59,466 nucleotides of DNA from Paenibacillus sanguinis 2301083 = DSM 16941 (GTDB taxonomy: Bacteria; Bacillota; Bacilli; Paenibacillales; Paenibacillaceae), in the NCBI RefSeq assembly GCF_000374825.1, contig NZ_KB895394.1:1-59466 (forward strand). Reading direction: 5' to 3'. This document shows positions 44,787 through 52,748 of this stretch, in pieces. Under the pieces are notes generated by a model, which worked only from the letters and a program-made list of their open reading frames with translations, did not search any database and was not told the DNA's origin. Both the position numbers and the translations under genes were made by a program. The number at the start of each line of letters is the position of its first letter. Position 1 is the first letter of the stretch.

Positions 44787-45758
44787 ATGGGGAAAAGGAA
44801 GGCATGGATGAGGAGACGGAGACGGAGACGGAAGAACAAGCGGCAGAACAAATGGTTAATGACGGTAATGGTTGCGATTGTATTGCTGATGGGCAGCTGG
44901 TTATCTGGAGGGTCGCTGGAATGGGATTCCATGAAGAGCTGGCTATCCAGTGAAATCGGAGGCTTTGCCCAGAAAGATGCTGTAACCCCGGTGGATGGAG
45001 AAGGAAAGCTTCGAGTGATTTTTCTCGATGTAGGGCAGGGAGCTTCCCAACTGATTATTAGCCCTGAGGGGAAGACGATGCTAATCGACGGTGGGAACAA
45101 TGACAAGGAAGAATTGATGCTCACTTATTTAGCCCGTTATGGCGTAGAGCGCTTGGATATCCTGATTGGAACGCACCCGGATGCCGATCATATCGGGGGC
45201 TTGGACAAGGTCGTCGACCACCTGGAAATTGGCGACATTTATATGCCTCGTGTACAGGCCAATACGAAGACCTATCAATCTTTGCTGGAGTCAATCCAGC
45301 GCAAGGGATTGAAAGTAAAGACAGCCAAGGCCGGGCTTGATCTGGCGTTTGGCGAGCAGGCGCGGGTCAGGCTGCTGGCCCCGGCAGCAACAATGGATGA
45401 TAGCAATAATATGAGTGCCGTGGTGAAGCTGAACTACGGGAGTAGCACCTTCCTGTTGACCGGAGATGCAGAAAGTGAAAGCGAGCAGGCCATGATAGAA
45501 AGTGGCGCCGATCTGCGGGCCGATGTGATGCTGGTGGGCCACCATGGCTCCAAATCATCAACAACGCGGCGGTTCCTGCAGTTGGTTCAGCCTACATATG
45601 CGGTCATCCAGGTCGGACCTAATTCTTACGGACACCCTGCACAGACGATTCTGGATCGCTTGGACAAGCAAGGTGTACAAATTTACCGTAACGATACCCA
45701 GGGGACGGTGGAAATATCCACGGACGGGCGAGAATACCAGATTACCACAGAAAGGTAA
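44787..45758 (+). CDS. ComEC/Rec2-like secreted MBL-fold hydrolase
   Basis: 323 residues. A very basic N-terminus (MRRRRRRRKNKRQNK) is followed by one membrane or signal segment (about 23-43) and a metallo-beta-lactamase fold: VIFLDVGQGASQLI, THPDADHIGGLDKVV (HxxxDH metal motif), LTGDAESESE and VGHHGSKSSTTRRF. This matches the detached ComEC C-terminal-like domain, which may act on extracellular DNA or nucleotides. The DUF3006 gene follows, a pairing often seen. Confidence 0.88.
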   Translation: MGKRKAWMRRRRRRRKNKRQNKWLMTVMVAIVLLMGSWLSGGSLEWDSMKSWLSSEIGGFAQKDAVTPVDGEGKLRVIFLDVGQGASQLIISPEGKTMLIDGGNNDKEELMLTYLARYGVERLDILIGTHPDADHIGGLDKVVDHLEIGDIYMPRVQANTKTYQSLLESIQRKGLKVKTAKAGLDLAFGEQARVRLLAPAATMDDSNNMSAVVKLNYGSSTFLLTGDAESESEQAMIESGADLRADVMLVGHHGSKSSTTRRFLQLVQPTYAVIQVGPNSYGHPAQTILDRLDKQGVQIYRNDTQGTVEISTDGREYQITTER

Positions 45759-45866
45759 GGCCAAAGCCGAGAGGAGGAAGGCGTCTATCTTTCATATTAA
45801 ATTAAAAGTGTGGTAAGCAAAACGCTCGACAGCCCCTCAGGATATTGAAAATCAAAGGGAAACGGG

Positions 45867-46097
45867 GTGAAGGAGGGCATGACCCATATTGTCGAGGGAT
45901 TTGAAGGTAATCAATGCATTCTGGAAGTGGATGGAAAGACTCGCAACATCCCCCGGGATCAGGTGGATACAGGGGTCAAGGTTGGTGATGTGGTGGACTG
46001 GAACGGCTCCAAGTGGGTAGCCGATGCAGAAGCCACGCGCCAGCGGGCCGAGCATATTCGCAAGCTGATGGATACGGTATGGGAAGAAGATGAATGA
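45867..46097 (+). CDS. DUF3006 family protein (76 aa)
   Basis: A small acidic protein: THIVEGFEGNQCILEVDGKT then VKVGDVVDWNGSKWV. The family is frequent beside ComEC-like MBL proteins; function unknown. I use the GTG at 45867 (AAAGGGA upstream); the ATG at 45879 in the same frame has its ribosome site too close. Confidence 0.8.
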   Translation: MKEGMTHIVEGFEGNQCILEVDGKTRNIPRDQVDTGVKVGDVVDWNGSKWVADAEATRQRAEHIRKLMDTVWEEDE

Positions 46098-46099
46098 AG

Positions 46100-46145
46100 A
46101 AACGGACGGAATCTCCGCATGAAGGAGGTCCCGTCCGTTTTGTTT
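46100..46145. terminator. Bidirectional terminator between the DUF3006 gene and manA
   Basis: AAACGGACGG (46100-46109) pairs with CCGTCCGTTT (46131-46140), with an inner CTCC/GGAG pair, followed by TTGTTT. It serves the two convergent genes. Confidence 0.8.
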
Positions 46146-46148
46146 CAT

Positions 46149-47093
46149 TTATTCGTGTGCCATGATGAATTCCAGTTCACCCTTAAGGCTATAAGGTCCA
46201 AATCCTGCAGGAAGGATGAAATGGTCCCCTTTGGTCAACTCGTAGGTATGGCCGTTTACTTCCAGTGAGCCCTTGCCCGATAGAACGCTGAATATCGTAT
46301 ATTTCTTGTTGACAGCAGGCTTGGCTTCTCCAGCAACATTCCACTTCTCTACGGTGAAGAAGGAGTTGGAGACAAAGGAGGTTACCGTGAGGCCGTCTTG
46401 CTGAACCGTTTCGTAGTGAACCGGCTCATAAACCTGAGGTACACCCGTGACATCAATCGCTTTCTTCAAGTGCAGCTCGCGAGTATTCCCATCCTTGTCG
46501 CGGCGATCATAATCGTAAACCCGGTAGGTGGTATCCGAGCTTTGCTGGGTTTCCAACACGACGATCCCCTTGCCCAAAGCATGAAGGGTACCGCTAGGCA
46601 CATAGAAGAAGTCGCCCGGCTTAACAGGAACTTTGGTCAGGAAACGGTCCCAGTCGCCATTTTCGATCATTTGCACGAGCTCTTCCTTCGTTTGGGCTCC
46701 ATGGCCATAGATAATCACAGCACCTGGCTCGGCATCGACAATGTACCAGCATTCGGTTTTGCCTAACTCGCCATTTTCGTGTTTGCCTGCATATTCATCG
46801 TCCGGGTGTACTTGCACCGAAAGATCATCCGAGGCATCAAGCAGTTTGGTGAGCAGTGGAAAGACTTTGGATTCGGAATGGAACAGCTCGGGCTGAGAGG
46901 TCCACAGGTCACCCAGCTTCATGCCTTGGAATGGCCCGTTCTTCACTGTGCTTTGTCCATTGGGGTGAGCGGAAATGGCCCAGCATTCGCCGGTATGCTC
47001 GTTGGGAATTTCATAGCCAAACAAATCCTTTAGCTTGGTTCCTCCCCAGATGCGCTCTTGAAAAATAGGCTGTAAAAAAATAGGTTCATTCAT
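46149..47093 (-). CDS. manA: Mannose-6-phosphate isomerase, class I
   Basis: Zinc enzyme interconverting fructose-6-P and mannose-6-P. 314 residues, as in Bacillus ManA. Motifs: FQERIWGGTKLKDLFGY near the start, LSVQVHPDDEYA and KTECWYIVDAEPGAVIIYGH (metal ligands), and GDFFYVPSGTLHALGKGIVV. The ATG at 47093 lies 12 bases after AAGGAG; the frame extends to a GTG at 47114 that overlaps this site. Divergent from a LacI-type regulator that could control it. Confidence 0.93.
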   Translation of the reverse strand: MNEPIFLQPIFQERIWGGTKLKDLFGYEIPNEHTGECWAISAHPNGQSTVKNGPFQGMKLGDLWTSQPELFHSESKVFPLLTKLLDASDDLSVQVHPDDEYAGKHENGELGKTECWYIVDAEPGAVIIYGHGAQTKEELVQMIENGDWDRFLTKVPVKPGDFFYVPSGTLHALGKGIVVLETQQSSDTTYRVYDYDRRDKDGNTRELHLKKAIDVTGVPQVYEPVHYETVQQDGLTVTSFVSNSFFTVEKWNVAGEAKPAVNKKYTIFSVLSGKGSLEVNGHTYELTKGDHFILPAGFGPYSLKGELEFIMAHE

Positions 47094-47254
47094 TTTTGGA
47101 TCAAGCTCCTTCACTGAGTTGGTTAATAGTTAATATGAATTAGAGCGGCGGCGCCAATCAAACCGGTATCCTGTGCGGCTCCCGGCCGGTATCGCTAATC
47201 AGTCCGATGGCTGTCTTGGTTCCCGCCGAAGCTAATACCTAAGGCCCAAGCCTG

Positions 47255-47309
47255 AAACTTGACAAACTTGACAAAAATAAATTTTGTAAAGTATAGTTAG
47301 GTCAAGTTT
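47255..47309 (+). promoter_or_regulatory. LacI-type regulator promoter with repeats
   Basis: TTGACA (47268-47273), an 18-base spacer and TATAGT (47292-47297). The 9-mer AAACTTGAC occurs twice in tandem (47255-47263, 47264-47272) and once inverted (GTCAAGTTT, 47301-47309), flanking the promoter. Possible autoregulatory operator. Confidence 0.6.
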
Positions 47310-47335
47310 AGCATGTTTCGGAAGGGTTGAAAAGA

Positions 47336-48358
47336 ATGGGCCGGAAAAAGCAAGTTTCTATGCAAAGCATTGCTGATAGGCTGCAAATCTCGAAAAATGC
47401 TGTGTCACTGGCCCTCATGGGCAAAAAGGGAGTCAGTGAGGAAGTACGCAATCTGGTGCAGCAGACCGCCCGCGAAATGGGCTATGGTCCCTACGCGCCC
47501 AAGGCTGGCGGGAATGCAAATATATTGATTGTAGTGCCGGAGCGGATTATGAGCTACCAGGATAACGATCACTTTCAATTTTTTCATGATATGATTTGGG
47601 GGCTGGAGAAAAGCGCGAGAAAGAAAGGCTGTAATGCCGTGATTACCCCGCTGGCTCAGTCCATGGAAGCGTCTCTGACCTTACCTGGTCCATTTGCCGA
47701 TATTCCGTATCAAGGTGTTATATTATTTGGTATTACGCACCTGAATTATGCCCGGCTGATTTGGGAGATGGATACGCCCTTGGTGTTCATGGACTCATAT
47801 CACCGGGAGCTGCCTTGTCCGGTGGTTACCTCGGCTAATTTGGGTGGCGCTGCGGACGCGGTAGCTTATATGATTGCGATGGGCCATCGGGAAATCGGCT
47901 TTATTGGGCCAACCAATTTATCAACAAGCCATGAGGAACGCTGGTTTGGCTACGAGCAGGCGATGCAGAAGGCAGGACTTCGCATTCGTCCGGAATTTTG
48001 CTTGACGGCTTCGCAAGGCTATGACTATACCTCCAGGGAAATCGCTGCTTTTCTGGAGGGTATTACAGAATGGCCCTCGGCATTTTTCTGCGGAAATGAT
48101 CGGATGGGGTATTTGCTTGCTGGTCTGCTTAAGGAGAGAGGAGTATGTGTACCAAAGGATATTTCCATCGCCGGATTTGATGACCTGCATTATTTCAGTG
48201 ATGAAGGCATGAAGATGACGACCATGCGGGTAGAGAAGGAGCAGATGTGCGACGCAGCTATGATGCTGCTATTATCTGATCTTGGCCGTGTTCGAGAGGC
48301 ATTGCATTGGCAGGTGCAGCCAACATTAGTAGTTCGTGAGTCCGTACAACCTAAATAA
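47336..48358 (+). CDS. LacI/GalR family transcriptional regulator
   Basis: 340 residues: N-terminal LacI helix-turn-helix (VSMQSIADRLQISKNAVSLA) with hinge, then a periplasmic-binding-like sensor domain (NILIVVPERIMSYQDND, AMGHREIGFIGPTNLSTSHE, FFCGNDRMGYLLAGLLKERG, ISIAGFDDLHYFS). Likely represses a sugar-related gene; the divergent manA is the nearest candidate. I chose ATG 47336 (GGAAGG upstream) over TTG 47327. Confidence 0.9.
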   Translation: MGRKKQVSMQSIADRLQISKNAVSLALMGKKGVSEEVRNLVQQTAREMGYGPYAPKAGGNANILIVVPERIMSYQDNDHFQFFHDMIWGLEKSARKKGCNAVITPLAQSMEASLTLPGPFADIPYQGVILFGITHLNYARLIWEMDTPLVFMDSYHRELPCPVVTSANLGGAADAVAYMIAMGHREIGFIGPTNLSTSHEERWFGYEQAMQKAGLRIRPEFCLTASQGYDYTSREIAAFLEGITEWPSAFFCGNDRMGYLLAGLLKERGVCVPKDISIAGFDDLHYFSDEGMKMTTMRVEKEQMCDAAMMLLLSDLGRVREALHWQVQPTLVVRESVQPK

Positions 48359-48360
48359 AA

Positions 48361-48398
48361 TCCCCCTGAAACCCGGCATTCGGTATTCAGGGGGATTG
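48361..48398. terminator. Terminator between the LacI-type gene and sodA
   Basis: TCCCCCTGAA (48361-48370) pairs with TTCAGGGGGA (48386-48395). On the minus strand it is followed by TTTTATTT, so it suits sodA best but serves both convergent genes. Confidence 0.8.
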
Positions 48399-48407
48399 CT
48401 GTATTTC

Positions 48408-49025
48408 TTATTTGTTCAGTGCAGCTTCGTAACGTTTCTCAACTGCAGACCAGTTAATGACGTTGAAGAAGGCACCGATGTAGTCAGGACGTTTGTTTTG
48501 ATATTTCAGGTAGTAGGCGTGCTCCCAAACATCCAGGCCGAGAATCGGTGTCTTGCCTTCCATAATCGGGGAATCCTGGTTGGGCAAGCTGAATACGGAT
48601 AATTTGCCGTTTGCGTCTACAGCAAGGAATGCCCAGCCACTGCCGAAGCGGGTAGTTGCTGCCTTGGTGAAGTCTTCCTTGAACTTGTCGAAGCCGCCAA
48701 GCTCGTTGTTAATGGCATCAGCCAATTTACCGGATGGTTGGCCACCGCCGTTCGGGCCAATCGTTTCCCAGAAGAGGGAGTGGTTAGCGTGACCGCCACC
48801 GTTGTTCCGAACCGCTGTACGAATGCTTTCCGGCACGCTGTCCAGGTCAGCAATCAGATCTTCTACAGATTTGGATTGCAGTTCCGGAGCAGACTCCAGA
48901 GCAGCATTCAGGTTGGTTACATAGGTATTATGGTGACGATCATGGTGAATCATCATCGTTGTTTCATCGATATGAGGTTCAAGAGCGTTGTTAGGGTAAG
49001 GCAATGCAGGTAATTGATGTGCCAT
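48408..49025 (-). CDS. sodA: Superoxide dismutase, Mn/Fe family
   Basis: Converts superoxide to oxygen and peroxide. 205 residues. Metal ligands: His in [13 protein letters not shown] and in [12 protein letters not shown], and Asp/His in [20 protein letters not shown]. The C-terminal half ([21 protein letters not shown]) fits the Mn form of Bacillus. The ATG at 49025 follows AAGGA. A strong promoter lies upstream at 49082-49110. Confidence 0.96.
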   Translation of the reverse strand: MAHQLPALPYPNNALEPHIDETTMMIHHDRHHNTYVTNLNAALESAPELQSKSVEDLIADLDSVPESIRTAVRNNGGGHANHSLFWETIGPNGGGQPSGKLADAINNELGGFDKFKEDFTKAATTRFGSGWAFLAVDANGKLSVFSLPNQDSPIMEGKTPILGLDVWEHAYYLKYQNKRPDYIGAFFNVINWSAVEKRYEAALNK

Positions 49026-49081
49026 GTTCAAATCAATCCTTTCTTATTTTGTAATATGTAATAGTAATTCCGACAAACCTT

Positions 49082-49110
49082 ATTATAAAGGGTTGCCTAG
49101 ACTTAGTCAA
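49082..49110 (-). promoter_or_regulatory. sodA sigmaA promoter
   Basis: Minus strand TTGACT (49105-49110), 17 bases, TATAAT (49082-49087). Confidence 0.8.
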
Positions 49111-49148
49111 CATAAATGTATGTTAAGTATGTTTAAGCGGAGTGAACA

Positions 49149-49177
49149 TTGACAAAGTCATAAGGGTTCATCATAAT
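49149..49177 (+). promoter_or_regulatory. Promoter of the DUF1450 gene
   Basis: TTGACA (49149-49154), 17 bases, CATAAT (49172-49177). Confidence 0.7.
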
Positions 49178-49218
49178 GAATGTTCAAATGAAGGCATTAT
49201 AGTTGGGGTGAATGTGGC

Positions 49219-49470
49219 ATGGGAATGGGGATTGTCATCGTTGAGGTATGCGATAGCAACCTGATGAGCGCGCTTGATTTGGAGCAACTGGAGCAAGAGT
49301 ATCCGGAGATTGCCGTTATGCGTGCGGACTGCCTTAGCTTGTGTGGTCTATGCAAATTAAAGCCTTACGCACTAGTGAATGGCAAACGGGTTGTCGCCAA
49401 GACAACAGAGGACTGTCTGAGTCTCGTCAAGCGAGCGATTGAAGCTGAGTTAAGCATCTATGAGATGTAG
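49219..49470 (+). CDS. DUF1450 family protein (83 aa)
   Basis: A small thioredoxin-like-fold candidate with MRADCLSLCGLCKLKPYALV, where three Cys lie close together (C...CxxC), and VNGKRVVAKTTEDCL. DUF1450 proteins are common in Bacillales; their function is unknown, though the Cys pattern suggests redox or iron-sulfur ties. It lies beside sodA and a SufR-like Cys regulator. The start could be ATG 49219 or 49225. Confidence 0.85.
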   Translation: MGMGIVIVEVCDSNLMSALDLEQLEQEYPEIAVMRADCLSLCGLCKLKPYALVNGKRVVAKTTEDCLSLVKRAIEAELSIYEM

Positions 49471-49480
49471 AATACAAATA

Positions 49481-49500
49481 AGGCAGCCTCAGGGCTGCCT
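49481..49500. terminator. Hairpin after the DUF1450 gene
   Basis: AGGCAGCC pairs with GGCTGCCT around TCAG. There is no long T run, so termination is plausible but weak. It lies between convergent genes. Confidence 0.5.
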
Positions 49501-49532
49501 CTATCATCATAGCGTTAAGTCACAGGAGCAGC

Positions 49533-50213
49533 TTACTTCTGAACATCGGACAGTTGTCCTTCCTTCGTTGTCCGATCATCACGGTTCTCCTGCCGAATGA
49601 TGTATACACATTTCTTGCCTTGCTGAGCCAAGCATTCTGTTCGCTCCACCTTTGCGTCAAGCAGCGTTTCAAACAGTTGAAGCTCACAATCGCAGGCATG
49701 GGTATAGCGGTTAGCAATTTGGGCAATCGGGCAGTTATGCTCCATTAGAACATAGTCACCTTGATCGTTTTGCGTAAGCTCAGTCATATATCCATTATCG
49801 CTTTGGATTTGCGACAGCATCTGTACCTTTTCAGGGAAGGCTTTGCCTTCCATTTCGTGAACATATCGGCGGTTAAGCTTTTCCTTGCGGCGATCGAACA
49901 AACGATCAACCATGTGCTGACCGCTCTCTTCCGCCAATTCATCCAGCAAATCGAGCGTCAAGGAATGATATTTCTTGGGGAACAGCCCTTCGGCTATATC
50001 TGTCAGTCCGTAGACAGCAGTGGGGCGCCCCAGAGTTGGACGGATCATTTTGGATTCGATAAGCCCGTCTCGTTCCATTGTACCCAGATGCCGCCGTACG
50101 GCCATTTCGGTAATTTGCAGTTCAATGGTGATTTCTTTGGCGCTGAGCGGACCAGACGTTTTCATCATATGAAGAATGCGCTCCCGGGTAGAGAGGTCTT
50201 TGCTAGCATTCAT
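49533..50213 (-). CDS. SufR-like iron-sulfur transcriptional regulator
   Basis: 226 residues. The N-terminal winged helix-turn-helix is DeoR/ArsR-like (STRERILHMMKTSGPLSAKE, then MAVRRHLGTMERDGLIESKM). The C-terminal region has spaced Cys residues (HNCPIAQIANRY, HACDCELQLFE, TECLAQQGKKCVYII) like the Cys pattern of SufR cluster-binding repressors. It likely senses Fe-S status or oxidants. Targets are not evident; the DUF1450 gene, sodA and doxX are neighbours. Confidence 0.82.
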   Translation of the reverse strand: MNASKDLSTRERILHMMKTSGPLSAKEITIELQITEMAVRRHLGTMERDGLIESKMIRPTLGRPTAVYGLTDIAEGLFPKKYHSLTLDLLDELAEESGQHMVDRLFDRRKEKLNRRYVHEMEGKAFPEKVQMLSQIQSDNGYMTELTQNDQGDYVLMEHNCPIAQIANRYTHACDCELQLFETLLDAKVERTECLAQQGKKCVYIIRQENRDDRTTKEGQLSDVQK

Positions 50214-50371
50214 AAGCGATGTTCCTTTCCTCGTTGTTCATGAGGCGAGCCATTTTGTTGTACCTAGCTTCTCCTGCATTGTCGGCTCATCATAAGCTTA
50301 TTACATATTTAAGTATAGTAAGTATATTAACATGGGTCAGGTTCATATTCAATGAATGGAACATTTGAATA

Positions 50372-50408
50372 CGAAAACGAGAGACCCCAACCGGGTCTCT
50401 CGTTTTCG
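50372..50408. terminator. Perfect 16-bp stem terminator downstream of doxX
   Basis: CGAAAACGAGAGACCC pairs exactly with GGGTCTCTCGTTTTCG around CAACC. It works on the minus strand for doxX. Confidence 0.85.
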
Positions 50409-50444
50409 TAGTATGGTTTCTCTATTTTCAATGTAGCCAAGTGA

Positions 50445-50972
50445 TTAAACGTTCAAGCTTTGCTTGGGTGCATTAATTGATGTTTTAGCTTTGTCCTTCT
50501 TGCCAAATTGCTTGCGCAGGTAAGGTAGTACATAATGATCCAGACCGATTTTACCGGCATTAGCGGCAGCCACGACAACCAGAACTTCAAGGAGTAACAT
50601 CTGTGCATTCGTGCTGACAGTACCCGAGAAGAGGAAGGCTGCGTTCATGACCAGGCCCATCAGAGCAGCGAAGGTGGTGAAGGTACCAAGAATCAAGCCC
50701 AGTCCGACCAGAAATTCGCCATAAGGAACAAGGATGTTGAACAGGTCCACATTTGGTAATGCAAAGTTTTCCAGGAAAGCGGCCCACCAGCCTTGAACAG
50801 CAGGATGATCACCGGTACTGTTGGCAATGGCTCCATTCAGGAAGCCTGCAGCATCGAAGCCGCCAGTAATCTTTTTGAAGCCTGCGGTAATCCACTGATA
50901 ACCAAGATAAATACGAATGAAGGTCAAGAACCACATAGCTACTTTGTTCGTTCTGAGGAAATTGTTAAACAT
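50445..50972 (-). CDS. DoxX family membrane protein
   Basis: A 175-residue protein with four predicted membrane segments (about 14-32, 75-95, 98-118, 124-145). Family marks are RIYLGYQWITAGFKKITGGF and PYGEFLVGLGLILGTFTTFA. DoxX proteins are linked to thiosulfate or quinone oxidation and, in some bacteria, to superoxide detoxification complexes with SodA. Two near-identical palindromes precede it, so redox or oxygen control is likely. Confidence 0.88.
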   Translation of the reverse strand: MFNNFLRTNKVAMWFLTFIRIYLGYQWITAGFKKITGGFDAAGFLNGAIANSTGDHPAVQGWWAAFLENFALPNVDLFNILVPYGEFLVGLGLILGTFTTFAALMGLVMNAAFLFSGTVSTNAQMLLLEVLVVVAAANAGKIGLDHYVLPYLRKQFGKKDKAKTSINAPKQSLNV

Positions 50973-51039
50973 GAATTACCACTCCTTAGGTTGTTTTCTC
51001 TTCTTTTTTTAGTAGAACATCTTTGATGTCCTTATAATA

Positions 51040-51076
51040 AGTGATTTTTTTCACACATCAAGTGATTTAAATCACA
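51040..51076 (-). promoter_or_regulatory. Twin palindromic operators upstream of doxX (CRP/FNR- or Rex-like)
   Basis: AGTGATTTTTTTCACA (51040-51055) and AGTGATTTAAATCACA (51061-51076) have the same TGTGA-N6-TCAC layout and centres 21 bp apart, two helical turns. The first abuts a -10-like TTATTATAA on the minus strand. Confidence 0.65.
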
Positions 51077-51096
51077 ATTAATAAAATTTTAAATAA

Positions 51097-51137
51097 AAAA
51101 GCAGCAGGACCGAAAATTCTCGTATCTTGCTGCTTTT
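51097..51137 (-). terminator. Terminator of the polysaccharide deacetylase gene
   Basis: AAAAGCAGCA pairs with TGCTGCTTTT; on the minus strand it ends in TTTTTTATTT. Confidence 0.8.
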
Positions 51138-51171
51138 AGCCGCTAATGAAATGGCTTTATTATAAATAAGT

Positions 51172-51939
51172 TTACTGATTAACTTTAATATGGTGATCCG
51201 GAGTGACTTTATGAGTTAATAGCTCAGAGACCGTCACGAAGGAGTAGCCACGTTTTTTCAGCTCCGGTAAAATCTCTTTTAGCGCTTCAACCGTTTGTGT
51301 ACTGTTGTAAACATAGTCATGCATTAGAATGATATCCCCGTTTCTGGCGTTGTTCAGCACCTTGCGCACAATGGCGGATACCCCAGGTGCAGCCCAGTCC
51401 TTGGTGTCCTGATGCCAAGACCACAAGATCATCTGCAATCTGCTGCGCTTGGATAACTCTACAATACCTTCATTATAGTAACCTCCCGGAGGGCGAAACA
51501 GCACCGGCTTAGTTCCAGTTGCTTCATATATAGCTTCCTGCGCAAGATCAAGCTGCCTCGATACCGAGCTTAAGGCGAGACGGTTAAAGGCGGGGTGCTG
51601 GTAGGAGTGATTTCCTATCTCATGTCCCTTGGCCAGTTCCATACGTACAATTTCCGGAAAACGTTCAACACGTTCACCTACCACGAAGAAGGTTGCCTTC
51701 GCCTGATACTGTTCCAATACATTCAAAATTTCAGGGGTTTTGTTGGGGTCTGGTCCGTCATCGAATGTGAAGGCGATGTATTTCTCTGAGGTAGGAACCT
51801 CCCATACGATATCGCCTCGCTCCTCATAGTAGCTTCGCGCCTTCGCCCAAGATGGGGTAGACGAAGCTGTGGCAGAGGTGGATAGCACTGTGACCGTAAA
51901 CATGATGGCCAGCATAGCACCCGATTTAATTTTTGTCAT
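51172..51939 (-). CDS. Secreted polysaccharide deacetylase (carbohydrate esterase 4)
   Basis: 255 residues with a signal peptide (about 1-26, ending TATA). The NodB domain carries the catalytic and metal residues: IAFTFDDGPDPNKTPEILN (Asp pair), GHEIGNHSYQHPAFNRL (HxxxH), RPPGGYYNEG, and HQDTKDW. It probably removes acetyl groups from peptidoglycan or another beta-1,4 amino sugar polymer. It stands alone with its own terminator. Confidence 0.9.
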   Translation of the reverse strand: MTKIKSGAMLAIMFTVTVLSTSATASSTPSWAKARSYYEERGDIVWEVPTSEKYIAFTFDDGPDPNKTPEILNVLEQYQAKATFFVVGERVERFPEIVRMELAKGHEIGNHSYQHPAFNRLALSSVSRQLDLAQEAIYEATGTKPVLFRPPGGYYNEGIVELSKRSRLQMILWSWHQDTKDWAAPGVSAIVRKVLNNARNGDIILMHDYVYNSTQTVEALKEILPELKKRGYSFVTVSELLTHKVTPDHHIKVNQ

Positions 51940-51996
51940 TGAATAGGTCCTCCGGCATTTAGCATTGATGCTTAGTTTGACTGGAGGACGTGGTAT

Positions 51997-52566
51997 TTAT
52001 TCTTCCTTGAAAGAATCGTTCCTTGCCGCGAAATAATCACCGCTTTGCAGGCCATGCACAAATTGCTGTAGCCAATCGTAATATTCTGCAGCGTGCTTAA
52101 GCTTGTGCAAATCCTCCAGACATTGCTCCCGTTCCTCTGCCGCTGTAGAAATATCAAGGATCATTTCCGATAATACCGGAATTGCGATATCAAGCGCCTC
52201 GCGCATGACATTGATCTCCCTCTGGAGCTTTGTGGCAAAGAAAGCCTGGAAAGCTTTATAGAAGTTCGTTTCCGCTACATAAAGGTCCTTGCGCGCGTCC
52301 TTTTCATCTAATTTTGCCACCATTTTGGATTCGATCAAAGCTCGCGACGCGTAACTCATATTGCTTTTGCTCATATTCATACTTTGTTGCATTTCTTCTA
52401 ACGTCATCGGGCGATCCTCAAAAAACATAATTCCATAGAGCTGACCGTAAGAGTAGTTTACGCCATACAAATCCATCGTTTGTGCGATGGCGTCAATGAC
52501 CTTGGCTCGCAATTCCTCGCGAACACCGATCGGGTTTTCCATTTTTCCCAAAATTGACTTTTTCAT
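51997..52566 (-). CDS. GbsR/MarR-type transcriptional regulator
   Basis: 189 residues. The winged helix segment reads YSYGQLYGIMFFEDRPMTLE then MNMSKSNMSYASRALIESKM, the hallmark of GbsR/OpuCR-type regulators that respond to choline or other osmoprotectants. A C-terminal helical dimer region follows. It diverges from an ABC importer operon, with a perfect 18-bp palindrome between the two, so it probably controls both. Confidence 0.88.
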   Translation of the reverse strand: MKKSILGKMENPIGVREELRAKVIDAIAQTMDLYGVNYSYGQLYGIMFFEDRPMTLEEMQQSMNMSKSNMSYASRALIESKMVAKLDEKDARKDLYVAETNFYKAFQAFFATKLQREINVMREALDIAIPVLSEMILDISTAAEEREQCLEDLHKLKHAAEYYDWLQQFVHGLQSGDYFAARNDSFKEE

Positions 52567-52653
52567 CAGTACACCTGCCTCAGAAATGTAGAGATTTTAC
52601 ATAAAATTAATAGCCGTTTCACATAGCGATGACCCTTTGTCGAGGCTTTGAAC

Positions 52654-52671
52654 GTACAATAATTATTGTAC
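52654..52671. promoter_or_regulatory. Perfect 18-bp palindrome between the GbsR-like gene and the ABC operon
   Basis: GTACAATAATTATTGTAC is exactly self-complementary. It lies 88 bases before the regulator start and 78 bases before the permease start. Best candidate operator for the GbsR-like protein. Confidence 0.7.
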
Positions 52672-52748
52672 AAAAGCGATGAAACATTGCTTATAACTCG
52701 ATTATAACAAATATTCAAAAAATAATGAATGAAAAAAGAGGAGGATTC

